DNA from: an archaeon
GTDB taxonomy: Archaea; Nanobdellota; Nanobdellia; Pacearchaeales; GW2011-AR1
Reading direction: 5' to 3'
Length of the DNA: 5,074 nucleotides
NCBI GenBank assembly: GCA_027348755.1
Contig: DAIEOU010000038.1
Location: 1-5,074 of the forward strand
Part shown: piece by piece, positions 1 through 5,074 of the stretch
How the letters are laid out: the number at the start of each line of letters is the position of its first letter
Numbering within the stretch: position 1 is the first letter of the stretch
The notes under the pieces: model-generated
Database searches by the model: none
Seen by the model: only the letters and a program-made list of their open reading frames with translations
Told to the model about the DNA's origin: nothing
Position numbers and translations under genes: made by a program

Positions 1-78
1 ATATAGTAAGTACGTTTAAAATACAGAAGAATAGATTTGTAATTTAGCTTCCATAAGAACTATAGGTGTCAGGTAATT

Positions 79-118
79 TATTCTTTTTATATTAAAAAAT
101 AAAAAAACAAATTCATTT
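79..118. other. A/T tract, candidate duplex-unwinding element
   Basis: About 40 bases are almost entirely A and T, with a T-rich left part (81-90) and A-runs of six and seven bases at 94-107. Such a tract next to an ORB-like sequence and upstream of orc1 would suit the easily melted element of an archaeal origin. Alternatives are a T-rich terminator for a gene to the left (the T-run around 84-88 reads on the plus strand) or simply AT-rich spacer. Position and composition are seen; the role is inferred. Confidence 0.3.
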
Positions 119-126
119 TGGATTTA

Positions 127-143
127 TTACACTGGAAATGAAG
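127..143 (+). other. ORB-like element (putative Orc1/Cdc6 binding site)
   Basis: The 17 bases TTACACTGGAAATGAAG resemble archaeal origin recognition boxes. Against the core ORB pattern as I recall it (TTCCAGTGGAAACGAAG) 14 of 17 positions agree, and bases 126-138 agree at 11 of 13 positions with the Methanothermobacter mini-ORB as I recall it (TTTACACTTGAAA). It lies about 57 bases before the orc1 start, where such boxes are commonly found. The G-run that follows a full-length ORB is missing, so this would be a mini-ORB. The consensus sequences are from memory and only one good copy is visible, so the call is tentative. Confidence 0.5.
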
Positions 144-148
144 CTTCA
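139..148. repeat. 10-bp perfect palindrome overlapping the ORB-like element
   Basis: TGAAGCTTCA reads the same on both strands and overlaps the right half of the ORB-like box. It may be an operator-like site or chance; a 10-bp palindrome somewhere in 200 bases is not rare. A second, spaced inverted repeat of 7 bp (TTCATTT at 112-118, AAATGAA at 136-142) uses the same right arm. Confidence 0.3.
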
Positions 149-160
149 ATAATACATATC

Positions 161-167
161 TTTATAA
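161..167 (+). promoter_or_regulatory. Possible archaeal TATA box for the orc1-DP1-DP2 operon
   Basis: TTTATAA sits 33 bases before the orc1 start. An archaeal start site about 25 bases downstream would fall near 188-192 and give a very short leader, which is common in archaea. No clear purine-rich BRE precedes it. Another candidate, TTTTTATATT at 84-93, would give a leader of about 85 bases. If the nearer box is used, Orc1 bound at the ORB-like site just upstream could influence transcription of its own operon, which is inference. Confidence 0.3.
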
Positions 168-186
168 CTAACTTGGGCTCTAATCA

Positions 187-194
187 GAAGTGAT
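187..194 (+). promoter_or_regulatory. Weak Shine-Dalgarno site for orc1
   Basis: GAAGTGAT matches GAGGTGAT, the sequence complementary to the archaeal 16S rRNA 3' end, at seven of eight bases and ends 5 bases before the ATG at 200. It supports that ATG as the start, in agreement with the protein's family-like N-terminus. Confidence 0.4.
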
Positions 195-199
195 TAAAA

Positions 200-1408
200 A
201 TGGGTGATAAACTTGACAAACTTTTCGAGATATATGCCTCTCAAAGTTTATTCAAAAATAAAACTGTTTTGCAATCTAATTATATACCTGGAGCTATCCC
301 TCATAGAGATACTCAAATAGAATCTGTTGCTTCTATACTTGCTCCTACATTGAGAGGAGAAAAAGTAAGTAACCTTTTTGTTTATGGAAAGACAGGAACT
401 GGGAAAACAATCTCAGTTCAACATGTTTGCAATAAAATATCTCAAAAGGTTCAAGAAATGGGAACAAACAATTTATCTTATCTATTTATAAATTGTAAAT
501 TAAAGAAAGTTTCAGATACTGAATATAGAATTCTTGCAGAACTAATAAATGAGTTAGGGGGATCAGTTCCAGCTACAGGCTTACCTACTGATCAGGTTTA
601 TGCAAGGTTTATAGAATTAATAGATCAAAAGAAGCAGGTAGTACTTATCGTACTTGATGAAATAGACCAAGCTGTAAAAAAGATATCTGATAATTTCATA
701 TATACCCTTACAAGATTAAATTCGGAACTCAAGAATGCACAAATATGTCTTGTTGGAATAAGCAACAGCTTAACATTTATGGATAATCTAGACCCAAGAG
801 TTAGAAGTTCTTTAGGCGAAGAAGAAATAGTTTTTCCTCCTTATAATGCATTACAACTTCAAGATATATTAAAGGAAAGAGCCGAAACAGCGTTCAAAGA
901 AGGAGTAATAGAAGAAGGAGTAATAGCAAAGTGCGCTGCTTTTGCTGCTAGGGAACATGGAGATGCAAGAAGAGCATTAGATTTGTTAAGAGTTGCAGGA
1001 GAATTAGCAGAAAGAGAAAATAGTAAGCATATAACTCTTTTACACATAGATACGGCTAATCAAAAAATAGAGAAAGACAAAATGCTCGACATAATAGAGA
1101 GTGAACCAAAGCAATTTCAGCTTGTACTCAAGTCAATTATGCAATTGGATAAGCAAAAGAACTCTGAGAGCATATTTACAGGAGATGTGTATAATATATA
1201 TCAAGAAGTATGTGAAAGGACAAAGAACGAGGTTCTTACACAAAGAAGAGTTTCGGATATACTTGCTGAGTTCGATATGCTTGGTATAATCAATGCAAGA
1301 GTCATAAGTAAAGGAAGGCAAGGGAGAACAAGAGAAATAAAATTAATGCTCGCTCCACAAATAAAAACTAAAGCCGAAGAGATATTGAATGCAACCCTTA
1401 ACTTATGA
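200..1408 (+). CDS. orc1/cdc6: Orc1/Cdc6 family replication initiator (AAA+ ATPase)
   Basis: This 402-residue protein is the archaeal Orc1/Cdc6 initiator, which binds origin recognition boxes and recruits the MCM helicase. The usual N-terminal block is present (LFKNK near 17-21, IPHRDTQI near 33-40), which supports the chosen ATG. The AAA+ core shows Walker A GKTGTGKT (63-70), Walker B VLIVLDEID (148-156, with D153 and E154), sensor 1 GISNS (186-190), the conserved DPRVRSSL (198-205) and sensor 2 GDARRALDLL (254-263). The C-terminal winged helix covers roughly 300-395, with a likely recognition helix near 347-360 and a wing GRQGRTREI (372-380) that in relatives contacts origin DNA. Length and all motifs are normal, so it should be an active ATPase. 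Its TGA stop overlaps the DP1 start by 4 bases, so it is the first gene of a replication operon. Whether the genome has further Orc1 paralogues cannot be seen here. Confidence 0.97.
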   Translation: MGDKLDKLFEIYASQSLFKNKTVLQSNYIPGAIPHRDTQIESVASILAPTLRGEKVSNLFVYGKTGTGKTISVQHVCNKISQKVQEMGTNNLSYLFINCKLKKVSDTEYRILAELINELGGSVPATGLPTDQVYARFIELIDQKKQVVLIVLDEIDQAVKKISDNFIYTLTRLNSELKNAQICLVGISNSLTFMDNLDPRVRSSLGEEEIVFPPYNALQLQDILKERAETAFKEGVIEEGVIAKCAAFAAREHGDARRALDLLRVAGELAERENSKHITLLHIDTANQKIEKDKMLDIIESEPKQFQLVLKSIMQLDKQKNSESIFTGDVYNIYQEVCERTKNEVLTQRRVSDILAEFDMLGIINARVISKGRQGRTREIKLMLAPQIKTKAEEILNATLNL

Positions 1409-2973
1409 ACACCGAATTACTAAGGCAAATAAAAGAGAAAGGATTGTTATTAGAAAAAGAGCTATTCGATTTGTTAAACTCCTTTGACGATCCTGAAGCC
1501 ACAAAGACTTTGCTTGAGAATTTGCAGAGGTTTTCAGGGCAGAAGATACTTACTAAGGCTAGTTTGTCAAAAAACATAGAATATATTCAAAGAGCTGCTG
1601 GAGAATTGGATAGTACACATAAAAAGAGTGTAGAAAGTGTCTTTGTTAAATTGGGAATAAGCCTAGAGATATCTAAGACATTAACTTTAGATAACGATAA
1701 ACATGTAGATTTAGAACCCCAGACTAGTTATAGTATACATTATTCTGACACGAAGGCGGACAAGAAACTAGATATATCAGATTTTGTAGGAAATTTTAGA
1801 TCTAGATATCAACAACTGCAGAGAATATTGATAAACAGACCCCAACTTAAGAATCTTATATCTATAAACAAAATTTCTGCTGATAGGCAAGCTATAAGCT
1901 TTATAGGCATTGTAACAGAAAAAAGGATCACCAAGAACAAGAATATGATGATTAAGTTTGAAGATCTTACTGGTGAAATATCTGGACTTATAAAAATGGA
2001 CAACAAAGAGCTTTCTCCTATTGCAAATGAACTTCAGTTAGATGATATAGTAGGAGTAAGGGCATCAGGAAACAGAGATTTACTTTTTGTGCACGAAATA
2101 ATATTCCCAGATGCTCATATACCTAATAGAACAATGTTTAAGGACGAAGTATGTGTAGCTTTCCTTTCAGATGTACATGCCGGAAGCGATAGGCATTTAG
2201 GAAAAAGTTTCGAAAGATTCTTAGATTGGGTAAATAGCGATGATGAGACTGCAAAAAAAATAAAATATGTATTCTTTACAGGGGATAATGTTGATGGGGT
2301 AGGAATATTCCCAGGGCAAGAGAATTTCCTTAGGCTAAAGAGTATGAAAGAACAATACGCTCTTTTAGCGAGTTACCTCAGAAGGATGCCTAAACACATC
2401 ACTATGTTCATGTGTCCAGGGCAACACGATGCTTCAAGGGTAGCAGAACCTCAACCATTGGTAGACAAAAGATACGCTCCAGAGCTTTACGAAATAGAAA
2501 ACCTCGTCTTAGTTACAAATCCAACTCTTGTAAAACTTTACAATAAAGGGGTAGAGTTTAAAGTCCTCATGTATCATGGAGCGAGCATACACTCTTTCAT
2601 AAATGAAATACAAGAGCTGAGGGAAATGAAAGCTCATAGATCTCCTGCAAAGGCTGTAAGACACATGCTTAAAAGAAGGCACCTTGCACCAACACATTCT
2701 ACTGTTACATATATACCAAATGCAAATAAAGACCCATTAGTAATAGAAGAGGTTCCGGATGTACTATGCACTGGAGAAGTTCACAGACTAGATATAGAAA
2801 ACTATAATGGGGTTCTTATAATAACTGGAAGCTGTTGGCAGGCACAGACAGCTTTCGAAGAAAAAGTGGGTAATATACCAGACCCTGCTAAAGTGCCAGT
2901 ACTTAATCTAAAAACTCGCGAGTTGAAAGTATTTGATTTTGGAGTTGAGGAGGAGATAAACAATGAATATTAA
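1405..2973 (+). CDS. polB: DNA polymerase D small subunit DP1 (3'-5' exonuclease subunit)
   Basis: This 522-residue protein is DP1, the proofreading subunit of the archaeal PolD heterodimer and a relative of eukaryotic polymerase B subunits. Residues 1-85 are mostly helical; 85-125 is a polar, probably flexible linker; an OB fold follows at about 160-235 (SFIGIVTEKRITKNKN onward). The calcineurin-like phosphodiesterase domain then shows SDVHAGS (255-261), FTGDNVDGVG (291-300), CPGQHDASR (337-345), YHGAS (390-394) and TGEVHR (456-461), ending with the family-typical SCWQAQT and PAKVPVLNL. Two positions that I expect to bind metal differ from the usual pattern: Q340 where GNHD has Asn, and E458 where GHVH has the first His; the other ligands (D256, H258, D294, H341, H391, H460) are kept. 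Exonuclease activity is therefore likely but not certain. The start overlaps the orc1 stop as ATGA with no Shine-Dalgarno site close by, suggesting coupled translation. The symbol polB here means the PolD small subunit, not a family B polymerase. Confidence 0.96.
   Translation: MNTELLRQIKEKGLLLEKELFDLLNSFDDPEATKTLLENLQRFSGQKILTKASLSKNIEYIQRAAGELDSTHKKSVESVFVKLGISLEISKTLTLDNDKHVDLEPQTSYSIHYSDTKADKKLDISDFVGNFRSRYQQLQRILINRPQLKNLISINKISADRQAISFIGIVTEKRITKNKNMMIKFEDLTGEISGLIKMDNKELSPIANELQLDDIVGVRASGNRDLLFVHEIIFPDAHIPNRTMFKDEVCVAFLSDVHAGSDRHLGKSFERFLDWVNSDDETAKKIKYVFFTGDNVDGVGIFPGQENFLRLKSMKEQYALLASYLRRMPKHITMFMCPGQHDASRVAEPQPLVDKRYAPELYEIENLVLVTNPTLVKLYNKGVEFKVLMYHGASIHSFINEIQELREMKAHRSPAKAVRHMLKRRHLAPTHSTVTYIPNANKDPLVIEEVPDVLCTGEVHRLDIENYNGVLIITGSCWQAQTAFEEKVGNIPDPAKVPVLNLKTRELKVFDFGVEEEINNEY
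2948..2953 (+). promoter_or_regulatory. Strong Shine-Dalgarno site for DP2 inside the DP1 coding region
   Basis: A perfect AGGAGG ends 9 bases before the ATG at 2963. It is built from the run of Glu codons near the DP1 C-terminus. It settles the DP2 start at 2963, 11 bases before the end of DP1, and gives DP2 its own efficient initiation site, in contrast to DP1, which has none. Confidence 0.85.
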
Positions 2974-5074
2974 TTCGTATTTTAAGGAAATAGAAAATAA
3001 GGTGGGATATAATTATGCGGCAGCTAGAGAAGCAAGAAAGAGAGGAATAGATCCGGCATCAGACGTAGAAGTTCCGCTTGCAAATTCTCTTGCGGAAAGA
3101 GTTGTAGGACTTGTCTCAGTTCTTTACCCTCAAGTTTCCGTGGATAAAAAGATAGTAGAAAGAATACATGAATTAGAAAAGCAGTTTGGTTCTCTTGATC
3201 CAGCTGTGGCACTAACTATCGCAGAAGAAGTAGCAAAAGAAAAATTTTGTAAATTCAAAAGCCATTTGGAAGCTGTAGAAGCAGGAATAAGAGTCGCATT
3301 AGGATATCAAACTTTAGGATATGTCTCTTCCCCAATAGAAGGATTCATACAACTTAAGGTAAAAAAGACTGCTGACGGAAAGGATTTTCTTGCTCCATAT
3401 TATTCAGGGCCTATAAGATCTGCAGGAGGTACTGAAGAAGCTTTTTCACTGGTTGTTGTCGATTACCTAAGAGAAGTTTTTGGATACTTCCCTTATGATC
3501 CTACAGAGGACGAAGTTAAAAGAGGGATTCATGAGTCTTATGAGTATCATGAGCGTATAACTAACCTTCAATACCTTCCTTCTGAACAAGAATTAGATTA
3601 TCTTATGAAAAATCTTCCTATCCAGGTAACTGGGGATCCAAGTGAAGATAGGGAAGTATACAATTACAAGGATCTTCCTAGAGTTGAGACTAACTTGTTG
3701 AGAAGTGGTTTCTGCTTGGTTTTATGTGAAGGAATGGCTCAGAAGGCTCCAAAGATACTCAAGAGGGTTAACAAGCTAAAACAACAAGGTTTTGCTTTAA
3801 GTGGATGGAACTGGCTTGAAGATTTTGTAAAATTGCAAAAGAAGATAAAAGAAGGTAAAAAAAGCGGGAGTAGCGAAAGAGCTGGGGCGACTTATATGCA
3901 AGATCTCGTCGCAGGAAGGCCTGTTTTTGGTCATCCATCTGAATCAGGGGCGTTTAGGTTAAGATATGGCCGAGCAAGAAACACTGGATACTCTACTCTT
4001 GCAGTTTCACCAGCAACAATGGGAATAACTAATGGTTTTATAGCGGTCGGAACACAATTAAAAATAGAAAAGCCTACCAAGGGTTGTACTGTAGCTTCAT
4101 GTGACAGCATAGATGGACCAATAGTCAAATTAAATGATGATTCTGTGGTATATGTTAAAACTCTTGAACAGGCAGAGAAGCTTTATCCTAACGTTAAGGA
4201 AATAATATATCTTGGAGATTTATTAGTGCCTTATGGAGATTTTCTTAACAGAAATCATATTCTTGAACCTGCAGGTTATGTTGAACAACATTGGCTAGAA
4301 GAATTAAAAAAAGCAGGGGGCAATTCAGAGCTAATTCCTAAATTTGAGGATGCTATAGAAATATCTCTTAAGTATGGCATACCTCTCAACCCAGTATATA
4401 CCTTCTATTGGTCTCAAATAAACTCAGAGTCTCTTTTTTATCTTATAGACTGGATAGCGCATGCAGAAATAAGATCTGGAAGACTTGCTCTCCCATATTC
4501 ACAGATTGAAAAGATAAGGTTTTCCAAGGGTAAGAGGGCTTTAGAAATTATAGGGTGTGAACATCAAATAACGACAGAAAATGTAATGCTTAATGAAACT
4601 GAAACTAAGAAAATTTTATTTACATTGGGTATTAAAGATATAAATAAATTCAAGGAGGAAATAGAAGAGTTAGTAAAGAAGATCAAGGGTTCCGAAAGTA
4701 AAAAAACACTTGACATAATATCTTCTCTTTCACCAGTAAAGATTAAAGATAAGGCAGGTACTTTTATAGGTGCTAGAATGGGAAGACCTGAAAAAGCCAA
4801 GCTAAGAAAGCTTATCGGTTCTCCACATGTTCTGTTTCCTGTAGGTGAAGAAGGAGGGAGGCTTAGGAGCGTACAAGAGGCTTATGAGGTAGGAAAAATA
4901 TCTGCAGAGTTCCCAGTATATTATTGTGAAAATTGTAAAAGAGATTCAATATATCCATCATGTGATTTTTGTAAAGGTTCATGTAAAAAGATGCTATATG
5001 ATTCAGAAAATGATGAGAGAATAATAGGGCAGCCAGAAGAAGGTAAAAATGCAGAAGAATATCAGTTCAGAAAA
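2963..5074 (+). CDS. polC: DNA polymerase D large subunit DP2, 5' part (cut by window edge)
   Basis: The frame stays open for 704 codons to the last base, so this is the N-terminal part of DP2, the polymerase subunit of PolD (family members are usually above 1,100 residues). The start MNINSYFKEI followed by AREARKRGIDP and VEVPLANSLAERV is typical of the family. Further family blocks are APYYSGPIRSAGGT (144-157), the stretch around 237-265 with DLPRVETN and KAPK, VAGRPVFGHP (316-325), FRLRYGRARNTG (331-342), IAVGTQLKIEKP (360-371), the DSIDGPIVKL segment (381-390) and the signature FIGARMGRPEKAK (601-613). A zinc-finger-like cluster C655, C658, C667, C670, with C674 nearby, follows. No intein interrupts the visible part, although some archaeal DP2 genes carry one. 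The catalytic double-psi barrel aspartates and the C-terminal PCNA- and DP1-binding parts should lie to the right of the window. The gene overlaps DP1 by 11 bases, which suits equal supply of the two subunits. The symbol polC is the archaeal PolD usage, not bacterial PolC. Confidence 0.97.
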   Translation, partial: MNINSYFKEIENKVGYNYAAAREARKRGIDPASDVEVPLANSLAERVVGLVSVLYPQVSVDKKIVERIHELEKQFGSLDPAVALTIAEEVAKEKFCKFKSHLEAVEAGIRVALGYQTLGYVSSPIEGFIQLKVKKTADGKDFLAPYYSGPIRSAGGTEEAFSLVVVDYLREVFGYFPYDPTEDEVKRGIHESYEYHERITNLQYLPSEQELDYLMKNLPIQVTGDPSEDREVYNYKDLPRVETNLLRSGFCLVLCEGMAQKAPKILKRVNKLKQQGFALSGWNWLEDFVKLQKKIKEGKKSGSSERAGATYMQDLVAGRPVFGHPSESGAFRLRYGRARNTGYSTLAVSPATMGITNGFIAVGTQLKIEKPTKGCTVASCDSIDGPIVKLNDDSVVYVKTLEQAEKLYPNVKEIIYLGDLLVPYGDFLNRNHILEPAGYVEQHWLEELKKAGGNSELIPKFEDAIEISLKYGIPLNPVYTFYWSQINSESLFYLIDWIAHAEIRSGRLALPYSQIEKIRFSKGKRALEIIGCEHQITTENVMLNETETKKILFTLGIKDINKFKEEIEELVKKIKGSESKKTLDIISSLSPVKIKDKAGTFIGARMGRPEKAKLRKLIGSPHVLFPVGEEGGRLRSVQEAYEVGKISAEFPVYYCENCKRDSIYPSCDFCKGSCKKMLYDSENDERIIGQPEEGKNAEEYQFRK

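Larger units (their letters stand above)
1..199. other. AT-rich non-coding region upstream of orc1, possible part of a replication origin
   Basis: No convincing coding region lies here: all three forward frames meet stops early, and the only reverse ATG near the edge opens about 12 codons. The stretch is visibly richer in A and T than the genes. It contains an A/T-only-like tract (about 79-118), an ORB-like element (127-143), a palindrome (139-148) and a TATA-like box (161-167). Archaeal origins are often found directly upstream of orc1/cdc6 and combine ORBs with an AT-rich unwinding element, so the content and position fit an origin-proximal segment. Only 199 bases are visible, so the rest of any origin would be to the left of the window. 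The end of an upstream gene could also lie in the first 50 bases, but nothing supports one. Confidence 0.6.

Noticed and set aside
3..47. Short open stretch ending in TAG that could be the tail of an upstream gene.
   Set aside because: Only about 14 codons, with no recognisable sequence; frames of this length are expected by chance.
897..926. Perfect 15-base tandem repeat (AAGAAGGAGTAATAG twice) within orc1, giving EGVI-EEGVI in the protein.
   Set aside because: Orc1 proteins normally show a similar pair of GV/GVI segments just before the sensor 2 helix, and the protein length is normal. It looks like ordinary family sequence with matching codons, not a recent expansion.
2253..2260. Run of eight A bases in DP1, a possible slippage or programmed frameshift site.
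   Set aside because: The frame runs intact through it into conserved DP1 motifs, no alternative frame continues usefully, and A-runs are expected in Lys-rich AT-rich genes.
859..4800. Several open frames of 62-78 codons on the minus strand, and one on the plus strand at 1101-1289, inside the three genes.
   Set aside because: They lie wholly within strongly conserved genes, lack ribosome binding sites and recognisable domains, and are shadows of the coding frames.
2963..5074. Possible intein in DP2, as found in some archaeal DP2 genes.
   Set aside because: The visible 704 residues run continuously through family-conserved blocks with no inserted splicing domain. An intein downstream of the window cannot be excluded.
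1..5074. tRNA or rRNA genes, CRISPR arrays, insertion sequences or defence genes.
   Set aside because: No clover-leaf or rRNA-like sequence, spaced repeats, transposase or terminal repeats were seen. The window is almost entirely core replication genes.

Overview
The window is a piece of an AT-rich archaeal chromosome holding the start of a replication gene cluster. Three plus-strand genes lie nose to tail: an Orc1/Cdc6 origin-binding initiator (200-1408), the small subunit DP1 of the archaeal D-family DNA polymerase (1405-2973), and the large subunit DP2 (from 2963, still open at the right edge after 704 codons). PolD is restricted to archaea and absent from Crenarchaeota in the strict sense. 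Together with heavy use of AGA/AGG for Arg and ATA for Ile, this points to a low-GC euryarchaeal or DPANN-type archaeon. The sequence alone does not fix the lineage. The TGA and TAA stops used here fit the standard archaeal code.

Layout. Bases 1-199 hold no gene I can support. They are very AT-rich, with an A/T tract at about 79-118, a sequence resembling an origin recognition box (ORB) at 127-143, a 10-bp palindrome at 139-148, a possible TATA box at 161-167 and a weak Shine-Dalgarno site at 187-194. orc1 and DP1 overlap by 4 bases (ATGA), and DP1 and DP2 overlap by 11 bases. DP2 has a perfect AGGAGG placed inside the last codons of DP1, while DP1 has no nearby Shine-Dalgarno site. This is the signature of one transcript with translational coupling.

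How the parts work together. Orc1/Cdc6 binds ORBs at the origin and helps load MCM. DP1 and DP2 form the replicative polymerase, with proofreading nuclease in DP1 and polymerase in DP2. The order origin, orc1, DP1, DP2 is also known from Pyrococcus, so the left end of this window may lie at or beside a replication origin.

I do not see a new system here. The two points most worth checking are the candidate ORB upstream of orc1, and two substitutions in the otherwise conserved phosphodiesterase (exonuclease) motifs of DP1: GQHD in place of GNHD, and GEVH in place of GHVH. The catalytic aspartates of DP2 should lie beyond the right edge.
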